Part shown: positions 48,451 through 62,270 of the stretch, piece by piece
How positions within the stretch are numbered: the first letter of the stretch is position 1
Layout: every line of letters begins with the position of its first letter
Assembly: GCA_964036665.1 (NCBI GenBank)
Contig: OZ038526.1
Location: forward strand, 14,074,001 to 14,138,000
Origin: Gordius sp. MW1
Lineage: Eukaryota > Nematomorpha > Gordioida > Gordea > Gordiidae
Direction: 5' to 3'
DNA length: 64,000 nucleotides
Notes under the pieces: model-generated
What the model saw: the letters and a program-made list of their open reading frames with translations, nothing else
Database searches by the model: none
Told to the model about the DNA's origin: nothing
Program-made: the position numbers and the translations under genes

Positions 48451-49846
48451 ATCGCCCCCATGAAAGGTTTCGATATAAGAGGTGAATTTTGTAAAAAAAA
48501 AAATTTGATCAGTCATCAAAAATTATTAACTTAAAATCACGATCGCATAGAGCTTGTTTCACAAAAATTAGAGACACGCTTAGAAAGCGATATTGAAACA
48601 ATCTAAACGCAACTCTAAAATTTTAATTTCTCTCAATCTAAAACTTCCCCTCGTGCAAAAATTCTTATCGAGATTCTAACAAGGACATAATGCTAAGAAT
48701 ATTTACTGACTTTTAAATATTTTTTCAGATTCCTTTCAAAAGAATATGAAAAATAATATTTTTTTCGACCTCAAAATTTTTTCAATTTATTCGTTCAACC
48801 ATATCGCCCCCATGAAAGGTTTCGATATAAGAGGTGAATTTTGTAAAAAAAAAAATTTTGATCAGCCATCAAAAATTATTAACTTTAAATCACGATCGCA
48901 TAGAGCTTGTTTCACAAAAATTAGAGACACGCTTAGAAAGCGATATTGAAACAATCTAAACGCAACTCGAAAATCGTAATTTCCCTCAATCTAAAACTTC
49001 CCCTCGTGCAAAAATTCTTATCGAGATTCTAACAAAGACATAATGCTAAGAATATTTACTGACTTTTAAAGATTTTTCAGATTCCTTTTGAAAGAATATG
49101 AAAAATAATATTTTTTTCGACCTCAAAATTTTTTCATATTCGTTCAACCATATCGCCCCCGTGAAAGGTTTCGATATAAGAGGTGAATTTTGTAAAAAAA
49201 AAAAATTTTGATCAGTCATCAAAAATTATTAACTTTAAATCACGATCGCATAGAGCTTGTTTCACAAAAATTAGAGACACGCTTAGAAAGCGATATTGAA
49301 ACTATCTAAACGCAACTCGAAAATCGTAATTTCCCTCAATCTAAAACTTCCCCTCGTGTAAAAATTCTTATCGAGATTCTAACAAGGACATATTTACTGA
49401 CTTTTAAAGATTTTTTCAGATTCCTTTCGAAAGAATATGAAAAATAATATTTTTTTCGACCTCAAAATTTTTTCAATTCATTCCTTCAACCATATCGCCC
49501 CCATGAAAGTTTTCGATATCAGAGGTGAATTCCGTAAAAAAAAATTTTTTGATCAGTCATCAAAAATTATTAACTTTGAATCACGATCGCATAAAGCTTG
49601 TTTCACAAAAACTAGAGACACGCTTAGAAAGCGATATTGAAACAATCTAAACGCAACTCGAAAATCTTAATTTCCCTCAATCTAAAACTTCCCCTCGTGC
49701 AAAAATTCTTATCGAGATTCTAACAAGGACATAATGCTAAGAATATTTACTGACTTTTAAAGATTTTTTCAGATTCCTTTCGAAAGAATATGAAAAATAA
49801 TATTTTTTTCGACCTCAAAATTTTTTCAATTTATTCGTTCAACCAT

Positions 49847-49969
49847 ATCGCCCCCATGAAAGTTTTCGATATCAGAGGTGAATTCCGTAAAAAAAATTTT
49901 TTGATCAGTCATCAAAAATTATTAACTTTAAATCACGATCGCATAGAGCTTGTTTCACAAAAACAATAG
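49847..49969 (+). repeat. Short unit with damaged following box
   Basis: After CAATAGATCGC the sequence jumps to AAAGGTTTCG; CCCCATG is lost. It is one of very few places where the GC-rich box is broken. Confidence 0.9.
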
Positions 49970-51009
49970 ATCGCAAAGGTTTCGATATAAGAGGTGAATT
50001 TTGTAAAAAAAAAAAATTTGATCAGTCATCAAAAATTATTAACTTAAAATCACGATCGCATAGAGCTTGTTTCACAAAAATTAGAGACACGCTTAGAAAG
50101 CGATATTGAAACAATCTAAACACAACTCTAAAATTTTAATTTCTCTCAATCTAAAACTTCCCCTCGTGCAAAAATTCTTATCGAGATTCTAACAAGGACA
50201 TAATGCTAAGAATATTTACTGACTTTTAAAGATTTTTTCAGATTCCTTTCGAAAGAATATGAAAAATAATATTTTTTTCGACCTCAAAATTTTTCAATTT
50301 ATTCGTTCAACCATATCGCCCCCGTGAAAGGTTTCGATATAAGAGGTGAATTTTGTAAAAAAAAAAAATTTTGATCAGTCATCAAAAATTATTAACTTTA
50401 AATCACGATCGCATAGAGCTTGCTTCACAAAAATTAGAGACACGCTTAGAAAGCGATATTGAAACAATCTAAACGCAACTCGAAAATCGTAATTTCCCTC
50501 AATGTAAAACTTCCCCTCGTGCAAAAATTCTTATCGAGATTCTAACAAGGACATATTTACTGACTTTTAAAGATTTTTTAAGATTCCTTTCGAAAGAATA
50601 TGAAAAATAATATTTTTTTCGACCTCAAAATTTTTTCAATTCATTCGTTCAACCATATCGCCCCCATGAAAGTTTTCGATATCAGAGGTGAATTCCGTAA
50701 AAAAAAATTTTTTGATCAGTCATCAAAAATTATTAACTTTAAATCACGATAGCATAGAGCTTGTTTCACAAAAATTAGAGACACGCTTAGAAAGCGATAT
50801 TGAAACAATCTAAATGCAACTCTAAAATTTTAATTTCTCTCAATCTAAAACTTCCCCTCGTGTAAAAATTCTTATCGAGATTCTAACAAGGACTTAATGC
50901 TAAGAATATTTACTGACTTTTAAAGATTTTTTTAGATTCCTTTCGAAAGAATATGAAAAATAATATTTTTTTCGACCTCAAAATTTTTTCAATTTATTCG
51001 TTTAACCAT

Positions 51010-51132
51010 ATCGCCCCCATGAAAGTTTTCGATATCAGAGGTGAATTCCGTAAAAAAAAAATTTTGATCAGTCATCAAAAATTATTAACTTTAAATCACG
51101 ATCGCATAGAGCTTGTTTCACAAAAACAATAG
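51010..51132 (+). repeat. 123-bp short unit
   Basis: A-type host with CGTTTAACC; followed by GAGCTGGTTTCAC at 51.23 kb. Confidence 0.9.
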
Positions 51133-51484
51133 ATCGCCCCCATGAAAGGTTTCGATATAAGAGGTGAATTTTGTAAAAAAAAAAATTTGATCAGTCATCA
51201 AAAATTATTAACTTAAAATCACGATCGCATAGAGCTGGTTTCACAAAAATTAGAGACACGCTTAGAAAGCGATATTGAAACAATCTAAACGCAACTCGAA
51301 AATCTTAATTTCCCTCAATCTAAAACTTCCCCTCGTGCAAAAATTCTTATCGAGATTCTAACAAGGACATAATGCTAAGAATATTTACTGACTTTTAAAG
51401 ATTTTTTCAGATTCCTTTCGAAAGAATATGAAAAATAATATTTTTTTCGACCTCAAAATTTTTTCAATTTATTCGTTCAACCAT

Positions 51485-51607
51485 ATCGCCCCCATGAAAG
51501 TTTTCGATATCAGAGGTGAATTCCGTAAAAAAAAAATTTTGATCAGTCATCAAAAATTATTAACTTTAAATCACGATCGCATAGAGCTTGTTTCACAAAA
51601 ACAATAG
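51485..51607 (+). repeat. 123-bp short unit
   Basis: Only 475 bp after the previous short unit, so monomer and short unit alternate here. Confidence 0.9.
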
Positions 51608-52948
51608 ATCGCCCCCATGAAAGGTTTCGATATAAGAGGTGAATTTTGTAAAAAAAAAAATTTGATCAGTCATCAAAAATTATTAACTTAAAATCACGAT
51701 CGCATAGAGCTTGTTTCACAAAAATTAGAGACACGCTTAGAAAGCGATATTGAAACAATCTAAACGCAACTCTAAAACTTTAATTTCTCTCAATCTAAAA
51801 CTTCCCCTCGTGCAAAAATTCTTATCGAGATTCTAACAAGGACATAATGCTAAGAATATTTACTGACTTTTAAAGATTTTTTCAGATTCCTTTCGAAAGA
51901 ATATGAAAAATAATTTTTTTTTTGACCTCAAAATTTTTCAATTTATTCGTTTAACCATATCGCCTCCGTGAAAGGTTTCGATATAAGAGGTGAATTTTGT
52001 AAAAAAAAAAAATTTTGATCAGTCATCAAAAATTATTAACTTTAAATCACGATCGCATAGAGCTTGTTTCACAAAAATTAGAGACACGCTTAGAAAGCGA
52101 TATTGAAACAATCTAAACGCAACTCGAAAATCGTAATTTCCCTCAATGTAAAACTTCCCCTCGTGCAAAAATTCTTAACGAAATTCTAACAAGGACATAT
52201 TTACTGACTTTTAAAGATTTTTTAAGATTCCTTTCGAAAGAATATGAAAAATAATATTTTTTTCGACCTCAAAATTTTTTCAATTCATTCGTTCAACCAT
52301 ATCGCCCCCATGAAAGGTTTCGATATAAGAGGTGAATTTTGTAAAAAAAAAAATTTGATCAGTCATCAAAAATTATTAACTTAAAATCACGATCGCATAG
52401 AGCTTGTTTCACTAAAATTAGAGACACGCTTAGAAAGCGATATTGAAACAATCTAAACGCAACTCGAAAATCGTAATTTCCCTCAATCTAAAACTTCCCC
52501 TCGTGCAAAAATTCTTATCGAGATTCTAACAAGGACATAATGCTAAGAATATTTACTGACTTTTAAAGATTTTTTCATATTTCTTTCGAAAGAATATGAA
52601 AAATAATATTTTTTTCGACCTCAAAATTTTTTCAATTTATTCGTTCAACCATATCGCCCCCATGAAAGTTTTCGATATCAGAGGTGAATTCCGTAAAAAA
52701 AATTTTTTTGATCAGTCATCAAAAATTATTAACTTAAAATCACGATCGCATAGAGCTTGTTTCACAAAAATTAGAGACACGCTTAGAAAGCGATATTGAA
52801 ACAATCTAAACGCAACTCTAAAATTTTAATTTCTCTCAATCTAAAACTTCCCCTCGTGCAAAAATTCTTATCGAGATTCTAACAAGGACATAATGCTAAG
52901 AATATTTACTGACTTTTAAATATTTTTTCAGATTCCTTTCGAAAGAAT

Positions 52949-53654
52949 ATGAAAAATAATATTTTTTTCGACCTCAAAATTTTTTCAATTTATTCGTTCA
53001 ACCATATCGCCCCCATGAAAGGTTTCGATCTAAGAGGTGAATTTTGTAAAAAAAAAATTTTTGATCAGTCATCAAAAATTATTAACATTAAATCACGATC
53101 GCATAAAGCTTGTTTCACAAAAACTAGAGACACGCTTAGAAAGCGATATTGAAACAATCTAAACGCAACTCGAAAATCTTAATTTCCCTCAATCTAAAAC
53201 TTCCCCTCGTGCAAAAATTCTTATCGAGATTCTAACAAGGACATAATGCTAAGAATATTTACTGACTTTTAAAGATTTTTTCAGATTCCTTTCGAAAGAA
53301 TATGAAAAATAATATTTTTTTCGACCTCAAAATTTTTTCAATTTATTCGTTCAACCATATCGCCCCCATGAAAGTTTTCGATATTAGAGGTGAATTCCGT
53401 AAAAAAAATTTTTTTGATCAGTCATCAAAAATTATTAACTTTTAATCACGATAGCATAGAGCTTGTTTCACAAAAATTAGAGACACGCTTACAAAGCGAT
53501 ATTGAAACAATCTAAACGCAACTCTAAAATTTTAATTTCTCTCAATCTAAAACTTCCCCTCGTGCAAAAATTCTTATCGAGATTCTAACAAGGACATAAT
53601 GCTAAGAATATTTACTGACTTTTAAATATTTTTTCAGATTCCTTTCGAAAGAAT
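52949..53654 (+). repeat. 706-bp dimer, first unit
   Basis: One B unit with GATCTAAGAG and TTAACATTAAATC followed by one A unit with GATATTAGAG; repeated at exactly 706 bp in 53655-54360. This A unit has TTACAAAGCG at 53.49 kb; its partner does not. Confidence 0.87.
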
Positions 53655-54360
53655 ATGAAAAATAATATTTTTTTCGACCTCAAAATTTTTTCAATTTATT
53701 CGTTCAACCATATCGCCCCCATGAAAGGTTTCGATCTAAGAGGTGAATTTTGTAAAAAAAAAATTTTTGATCAGTCATCAAAAATTATTAACATTAAATC
53801 ACGATCGCATAAAGCTTGTTTCACAAAAACTAGAGACACGCTTAGAAAGCGATATTGAAACAATCTAAACGCAACTCGAAAATCTTAATTTCCCTCAATC
53901 TAAAACTTCCCCTCGTGCAAAAATTCCTATCGAGATTCTAACAAGGACATAATGCTAAGAATATTTACTGACTTTTAAAGATTTTTTCAGATTCCTTTCG
54001 AAAGAATATGAAAAATAATATTTTTTTCGACCTCAAAATTTTTTCAATTTATTCGTTCAACCATATCGCCCCCATGAAAGTTTTCGATATTAGAGGTGAA
54101 TTCCGTAAAAAAAATTTTTTTGATCAGTCATCAAAAATTATTAACTTTAAATCACGATAGCATAGAGCTTGTTTCACAAAAATTAGAGACACGCTTAGAA
54201 AGCGATATTGAAACAATCTAAACGCAACTCGAAAATCTTAATTTCCCTCAATCTAAAACTTCCCCTCGTGCAAAAATTCTTATCGAGATTCTAACAAGGA
54301 CATAATGCTAAGAATATTTACTGACTTTTAAAGATTTTTTCAGATTCCTTTCGAAAGAAT
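53655..54360 (+). repeat. 706-bp dimer, second unit
   Basis: Repeat of 52949-53654. Both B units have the otherwise rare TTAACATTAAATC. This one has ATTCCTATCGAG at 53.92 kb. Confidence 0.87.
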
Positions 54361-54417
54361 ATGAAAAATAATATTTTTTTCGACCTCAAAATTTTTTCAA
54401 TTTATTCGTTCAACCAT

Positions 54418-54540
54418 ATCGCCCCCATGAAAGTTTTCGATATCAGAGGTGAATTCCGTAAAAAAAAAATTTTGATCAGTCATCAAAAATTATTAACTTT
54501 AAATCACGATCGCATAGAGCTTGTTTCACAAAAACAATAG
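54418..54540 (+). repeat. 123-bp short unit
   Basis: Corresponds to 43163 at an offset of 11,255 bp; followed by TTAATTTAAAATC. Confidence 0.9.
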
Positions 54541-55587
54541 ATCGCCCCCATGAAAGGTTTCGATATAAGAGGTGAATTTTGTAAAAAAAAAAAATTTGAT
54601 CAGTCATCAAAAATTATTAATTTAAAATCACGATCGCATAGAGCTTGTTTCACAAAAATTAGAGACACGCTTAGAAAGCGATATTGAAACAATCTAAACG
54701 CAACTCTAAAACTTTAATTTCTCTCAATCTAAAACTTCCCCTCGTGCAAAAATTCTTATCGAGATTCTAACAAGGACATAATGCTAAGAATATTTACTGA
54801 CTTTTAAAGATTTTTTTAGATTCCTTTCGAAAGAATATGAAAAATAATATTTTTTTCGACCTCAAAATTTTTCAATTTATTCGTTTAACCATATCGCCCC
54901 CGTGAAAGGTTTCGATATAAGAGGTGAATTTTGTAAAAAAAAAAAATTTTGATCAGTCATCAAAAATTATTAACTTTAAATCACGATCGCATAGAGCTTG
55001 TTTCACAAAAATTAGAGACACGCTTAGAAAGCGATATTGAAACAATCTAAACGCAACTCGAAAATCGTAATTTCCCTCAATGTAAAACTTCCCCTCGTGC
55101 AAAAATTCTTATCGAGATTCTAACAAGGACATATTTACTGACTTTTAAAGATTTTTTAAGATTCCTTTCGAAAGAATATGAAAAATAATATTTTTTTCGA
55201 CCTCAAAATTTTTTCAATTCATTCGTTCAACCATATCGCCCCCATGAAAGTTTTCGATGTCAGAGGTGAATTCCGTAAAAAAAATTTTTTTGATCAGTCA
55301 TCAAAAATTATTAACTTTAAATCACGATAGCATAGAGCTTGTTTCACAAAAATTAGAGACACGCTTAGAAAGCGATATTGAAACAATCTAAACGCAACTC
55401 TAAAATTTTAATTTCTCTCTATCTAAAACTTCCCCTCTTGCAAAAATTCTTATCGAGATTCTAACAAGGACTTAATGCTAAGAATATTTACTGACTTTTA
55501 AAGTTTTTTTGAGATTCCTTTCGAAAGAATATGAAAAATAATATTTTTTTCGACCTCAAAATTTTTTCAATTTATTCGTTCAAACAT

Positions 55588-55710
55588 ATCGCCCCCATGA
55601 AAGTTTTCGATATCAGAGGTGAATTCCGTAAAAAAAAAATTTTGATCAGTCATCAAAAATTATTAACTTTAAATCACGATCGCATAGAGCTTATTTCACA
55701 AAAACAATAG
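55588..55710 (+). repeat. 123-bp short unit
   Basis: Host has CAAACATATC and GCTTATTTCAC; long-range partner of 613. Confidence 0.9.
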
Positions 55711-57460
55711 ATCGCCCCCATGAAAGGTTTCCATATAAGAGGTGAATTTTGTAAAAAAAAAAATTTGATCAGTCATCAAAAATTATTAACTTAAAATCAC
55801 GATCGCATAGAGCTTGTTTAACAAAAATTAGAGACACGCTTAGAAAGCGATATTGAAACAATCTAAACGCAACTCTAAAATTTTAATTTCTCTCAATCTA
55901 AAACTTCCCCTCGTGCAAAAATTCTTATCGAGATTCTAACAAGGACATAATGCTAAGAATATTTACTGACTTTTAAATATTTTTTCAGATTCCTTTCAAA
56001 AGAATATGAAAAATAATATTTTTTTCGACCTCAAAATTTTTTCAATTTTTTCGTTCAACCATATCGCCCCCATGAAAGGTTTCGATATAAGATGTGAGGT
56101 TTGTAAAAAAAAAATTTTGATCAGCCATCAAAAATTATTAACTTTAAATCACGATCGCATAGAGCTTGTTTCACAAAAATTAGAGACACGCTTAGAAAGC
56201 GATATTGAAACAATCTAAACGCAACTCGAAAATCGTAATTTCCCTCAATCTAAAACTTCCCCTCGTGCAAAAATTCTTATCGAGATTCTAACAAGGACAT
56301 AATGCTAAGAATATTTACTGACTTTTAAAGATTTTTCAGATTCCTTTCGAAAGAATATGAAAAATAATATTTTTTTCGACCTCAAAATTTTTTCAATTTA
56401 TTCGTTCAACCATATCGCCCCCGTGAAAGGTTTCGATATAAGAGGTGAATTTTGTAAAAAAAAAAAATTTTGATCAGTCATCAAAAATTATTAACTTTAA
56501 ATCACGATCGCATAGAGCTTGTTTCACAAAAATTAGAGACACGCTTAGAAAGCGATATTGAAACAATCTAAACGCAACTCGAAAATCGTAATTTCCCTCA
56601 ATGTAAAACTTCCCCTCGTGCAAAAATTCTTATCGAGATTCTAACAAGGACATAATGCTTAGAATATTTACTGACTTTTAAAGATTTTTTCAGATTCCTT
56701 TCGAAAGAATATGAAAAATAATATTTTTTTCGACCTCAAAATTTTTTCAATTCATTCCTTCAACCATATCGCCCCCATGAAAGTTTTCGATATAAGAGGT
56801 GAATTTTGTAAAAAAAAAAATTTGATCTGTCGTCAAAAATTATTAACTTTAAATCACGATCGCATAGAGCTTGTTTCACAAAAACTAGAGACACGCTTAC
56901 AAAGCGATATTGAAACTATCTAAACGCAACACGAAAATCGTAATTTCCCTCAATCTAAAACTTCCCCTCGTGTAAAAATTCTTATCGAGATTCTAACAAG
57001 GACATATTTACTGACTTTTAAAGATTTTTTAAGATTCCTTTCGAAAGAATATGAAAAATAATATTTTTTTCGACCTCAATATTTTTTCAATTCATTCGTT
57101 CAACCATATCGCCCCCATGAAAGTTTTCGATATCAGAGGTGAATTCCGTAAAAAAAAATTTTTTGATCTGTCATCAAAAATTATTAACTTTAAATCACGA
57201 TAGCATAGAGCTTGTTTCACAAAAATTAGAGACACGCTTAGAAAGCGATATTGAAACAATCTAAATGCAACTCTAAAATTTTAATTTCTCTCAATCTAAA
57301 ACTTCCCCTCGTGCAAAAATTCTTATCGAGATTCTAACAAGGACTTAATGCTAAGAATATTTACTGACTTTTAAAGATTTTTTCAGATTCCTTTCGAAAG
57401 AATATGAAAAATAATATTTTTTTCGACCTCAAAATTTTTTCAATTTATTCGTTTAACCAT

Positions 57461-57583
57461 ATCGCCCCCATGAAAGTTTTCGATATCAGAGGTGAATTCC
57501 GTAAAAAAAAAATTTTGATCAGTCATCAAAAATTATTAACTTTAAATCACGATCTCATAGAGCTTGTTTCACAAAAACAATAG
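57461..57583 (+). repeat. 123-bp short unit
   Basis: Has GATCTCATAG for GATCGCATAG; long-range partner of 2489. Confidence 0.9.
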
Positions 57584-59578
57584 ATCGCCCCCATGAAAGG
57601 TTTCGATATAAGAGGTGAATTTTGTAAAAAAAAAAAATTTGATCAGTCATCAAAAATTATTAAATTAAAATCACGATCGCATAGAGCTTGTTTCACTAAA
57701 ATTAGAGACACGCTTAGAAAGCGATATTGAAACAATCTAAACGCAACTCGAATATCGTAATTTCCCTCAATCTAAAACTTCCCCTCGTGCAAAAATTCTT
57801 ATCGAGATTCTAACAAGGACATAATGCTAAGAATATTTACTGACTTTTAAAGATTTTTTTAAATTTCTTTCGAAAGAATATGAAAAATAATATTTTTTTC
57901 GACCTCAAAATTTTTTCAATTTATTCGTTCAACCATATCGCCCCCATGAAAGTTTTCGATATCAGAGGTGAATTCCGTAAAAAAAATTTTTTTGATCAGT
58001 CATCAAAAATTATTAACTTAAAATCACGATCGCATAGAGCTTGTTTCACAAAAATTAGAGACACGCTTAGAAAGCGATATTGAAACAATCTAAACGCAAC
58101 TCTAAAATTTTAATTTCTCTCAATCTAAAACTTCCCTCGTGCAAAAATTCTTATCGAGATTCTAACAAGGACATAATGCTAAGAATATTTACTGACTTTT
58201 AAATATTTTTTCAGATTCCTTTCGAAAGAATATGAAAAATAATATTTTTTTCGACCTCAAAATTTTTTCAATTTATTCGTTCAACCATATCGCCCCCATG
58301 AAAGGTTTCGATATAAGAGGTGAATTTTGTAAAAAAAAAAATTTTGATCAGTCATCAAAAATTATTAACTTTAAATCACGATCGCATAAAGCTTGTTTCA
58401 CAAAAACTAGCAACACGCTTAGAAAGCGATATTGAAACAATCTAAACGTAACTCGAAAATCTTAATTTCCCTCAATCTAAAACTTCCCCTCGTGCAAAAA
58501 TTCTTATCGAGATTCTAACAAGGACATAATGCTAAGAATATTTACTGACTTTTAAAGATTTTTTCAGATTCCTTTCGAAAGAATATGAAAAATAATATTT
58601 TTTTCGACCTCAAAATTTTTTCAATTTATTCGTTCAACCATATCGCCCCCATGAAATTTTCGATATTAGAGGTGAATTCCGTAAAAAAAATTTTTTTGAT
58701 CAGTCATCAAAAATTACTAACTTTAAATCACGATAGCATAGAGCTTGTTTCACAAAAATTAGAGACACGCTTAGAAAGCGATATTGAAACAATCTAAACG
58801 CAACTCTAAAATTTTAATTTCTCTCAATCCAAAACTTCCCCTCGTGCAAAAATTCTTATCGAGATTCTAACAAGGACTTAATGCTAAGAATATTTACTGA
58901 CTTTTAAAGATTTTTTCAGATTCCTTTCGAAAGAATATGAAAAATAATATTTTTTTCGACCTCAAAATTTTTCAATTTATTCGTTTAACCATATCGCCCC
59001 CGTGAAATGTTTCGATATAAGAGGTGAATTCCGTAAAAAAAAATTTTGATCAGTCATCAAAAATTATTAACTTAAAATCACGATCGCATAGAGCTTGTTT
59101 CACAAAAATTAGAGACACGCTTAGAAAGCGATATTGAAACAATCTAAACGCAACTCTAAAACTTTAATTTCTCTCAATCTAAAACTTCCCCTCGTGCAAA
59201 AATTCTTATCGAGATTCTAACAAGGACATAATGCTAAGAATATTTACTGACTTTTAAAGATTTTTTCAGATTCCTTTCGAAAGAATATGAAAAATAATAT
59301 TTTTTTCGACCTCAAAATTTTTCAATTTATTCGTTTAACCATATCGCCCCCGTGAAAGGTTTCGATATAAGAGGTGAATTTTGTAAAAAAAAAAATTTTG
59401 ATCAGTCATCAAAAATTATTAACTTTAAATCACGATCGCATAGAGCTTGTTTCACAAAAATTAGAGACACGCTTAGAAAGCGATATTGAAACAATCTAAA
59501 CGCAACTCGAAAATCGTAATTTCCCTCAATGTAAAACTTCCCCTCGTGCAAAAATTCTTATCGAGATTCTAACAAGGA

Positions 59579-61101
59579 CATATTTACTGACTTTTAAAGA
59601 TTTTTTAAGATTCCTTTCGAAAGGATATGAAAAATAATATTTTTTTCGACCTCAAAATTTTTTCAATTCATTCGTTCAACCATATCGCCCCCATGAAAGT
59701 TTTCGATATCAGAGGTGAATTCCGTAAAAAAATTTTTTTTGATCAGTCATCAAAAATTATTAACTTTAAATCACGATAGCATAGAGCTTGTTTCACAAAA
59801 ATTAGAGACACGCTTAGAAAGCGATATTGAAACAATCTAAATGCAACTCTAAAATTTTAATTTCTCTCAATCTAAAACTTCCCCTCGTGTAAAAATTCTT
59901 ATCGAGATTCTAACAAGGACTTAATGCTAAGAATATTTACTGACTTTTAAAGATTTTTTCAGATTCCTTTCGAAAGAATATGAAAAATAATATTTTTTTC
60001 GACCTCAAAATTTTTTCAATTTATTCGTTCAACCATATCGCCCCCATGAAAGTTTTCGATATCAGAGGTGAATTCCGTAAAAAAAAAATTTTGATCAGTC
60101 ATCAAAAATTATTAACTTTAAATCACGATCGCATAGAGCTTGTTTCACAAAAACAATAGATCGCCCCCATGAAAGGTTTCGATATAAGAGGTGAATTTTG
60201 TAAAAAAAAAAATTTGATCAGTCATCAAAAATTATTAACTTTAAATCACGATCGCATAAAGCTTGTTTCACAAAAACTAGCAACACGCTTAGAAAGCGAT
60301 ATTGAAACAATCTAAACGTAACTCGAAAATCTTAATTTCCCTCAATCTAAAACTTCCACTCGTGCAAAAATTCTTATCGAGATTCTAACAAGGACATAAT
60401 GCTAAGAATATTTACTGACTTTTAAAGATTTTTTCAGATTCCTTTCAAAAGAATATGAAAAATAATATTTTTTTCGACCTCAAAATTTTTTCAATTCATT
60501 CGTTCAACCATATCGCCCCCATGAAAGTTTTCGATATCAGAGGTGAATTCCGTAAAAAAAATTTTTTTGATCAGTCATCAAAAATTATTAACTTTAAATC
60601 ACGATCGCATAAAGCTTGTTTCACAAAAACTAGAGACACGCTTAGAAAGCGATATTGAAACAATCTAAACGCAACTCTAAAACTTTAATTTCTCTCAATC
60701 TAAAACTTCCCCTCGTGCAAAAATTCTTATCGAGATTCTAACAAGGACATAATGCTAAGAATATTTACTGACTTTTAAAGATTTTTTCAGATTCCTTTCG
60801 AAAGAATATGAAAAATAATATTTTTTTCGACCTCAAAATTTTTCAATTTATTCGTTTAACCATATCGCCCCCGTGAAAGGTTTCGATATAAGAGGTGAAT
60901 TTTGTAAAAAAAAAAAAATTTTGATCAGTCATCAAAAATTATTAACTTTAAATCACGATCGCATAGAGCTTGTTTCACAAAAATTAGAGACACGCTTAGA
61001 AAGCGATATTGAAACAATCTAAACGCAACTCGAAAATCGTAATTTCCCTCAATGTAAAACTTCCCCTCGTGCAAAAATTCTTATCGAGATTCTAACAAGG
61101 A
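59579..61101 (+). repeat. Terminal higher-order repeat, unit 1 (1,523 bp)
   Basis: Starts at the 12-bp loss (GGACATATTTACTGAC) and runs C/A-like, A, short unit, B, A, B to the next such loss. This unit contains ACTAGCAACACG at 60.29 kb, shared with 3.44 and 58.41 kb. Confidence 0.8.
60037..60159 (+). repeat. 123-bp short unit
   Basis: In terminal repeat unit 1; next unit is B with CGCATAAAGC. Confidence 0.9.
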
Positions 61102-62270
61102 CATATTTACTGACTTTTAAAGATTTTTTAAGATTCCTTTCGAAAGAATATGAAAAATAATATTTTTTTCGACCTCAAAATTTTTTCAATTCATTCGTTC
61201 AACCATATCGCCCCCATGAAAGTTTTCGATATCAGAGGTGAATTCCGTAAAAAAAATTTTTTTGATCAGTCATCAAAAATTATTAACTTTAAATCACGAT
61301 AGCATAGAGCTTGTTTCACAAAAATTAGAGACACGCTTAGAAAGCGATATTGAAACAATCTAAATGCAACTCTAAAATTTTAATTTCTCTCAATCTAAAA
61401 CTTCCCCTCGTGTAAAAATTCTTATCGAGATTCTAACAAGGACTTAATGCTAAGAATATTTACTGACTTTTAAAGATTTTTTCAGATTCCTTTCGAAAGA
61501 ATATGAAAAATAATATTTTTTTCGACCTCAAAATTTTTTCAATTTATTCGTTCAACCATATCGCCCCCATGAAAGTTTTCGATATCAGAGGTGAATTCCG
61601 TAAAAAAAAAATTTTGATCAGTCATCAAAAATTATTAACTTTAAATCACGATAGCATAGAGCTTATTTCACAAAAACAATAGATCGCCCCCATGAAAGGT
61701 TTCGATATAAGAGGTGAATTTTGTAAAAAAAAAAATTTGATCAGTCATCAAAAATTATTAACTTAAAATCACGATCGCATAGAGCTTGTTTCACAAAAAT
61801 TAGAGACACGCTTAGAAAGCGATATTGAAACAATCTAAACGCAACTCTAAAATTTTAATTTCTCTCAATCTAAAACTTCCCCTCGTGCAAAAATTCTTAT
61901 CGAGATTCTAACAAGGACATAATGCTAAGAATATTTACTGACTTTTAAATATTTTTTCAGATTCCTTTCAAAAGAATATGAAAAATAATATTTTTTTCGA
62001 CCTCAAAATTTTTTCAATTTATTCGTTCAACCATATCGCCCCCGTGAAAGGTTTCGATATAAGAGGTGAATTTTGTAAAAAAAAAAATTTTGATCAGCCA
62101 TCAAAAATTATTAACTTTAAATCACGATCGCATAGAGCTTGTTTCACAAAAATTAGAGACACGCTTAGAAAGCGATATTGAAACAATCTAAACGCAACTC
62201 GAAAATCGTAATTTCCCTCAATGTAAAACTTCCCCTCGTGCAAAAATTCTTATCGAGATTCTAACAAGGA
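61102..62270 (+). repeat. Terminal higher-order repeat, unit 2 (1,169 bp)
   Basis: Runs from one 12-bp loss to the next: A with TTTTTTAAG, A with GGACTTAATG, short unit with GCTTATTTCAC, B with CCCCCGTG and CAGCCATC. 1,169 bp equals three near-full monomers plus one 123-bp unit. Confidence 0.86.
61560..61682 (+). repeat. 123-bp short unit
   Basis: In terminal repeat unit 2; has both GATAGCATAG and GCTTATTTCAC. Confidence 0.9.

Larger units (their letters stand above)
52560..54660 (+). repeat. A-B segment, second copy with extra dimer
   Basis: Counterpart of 42010-43420 that contains one extra A-B dimer of 706 bp, which accounts for the change in offset from 10,549 to 11,255. Confidence 0.82.
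55325..58443 (+). repeat. Long-range duplicated segment, right copy
   Basis: Counterpart of 350-3470 across the inverted block. Private differences include TTTCCATATAAG at 55.73 kb, GATGTGAGGTTTG at 56.09 kb and GATCTCATAG at 57.55 kb. A shorter part of the same order (two A units, short unit, B with CAGCCATC, B with CGTGAAAG) also appears at 47.9-49.4 kb. Confidence 0.86.
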
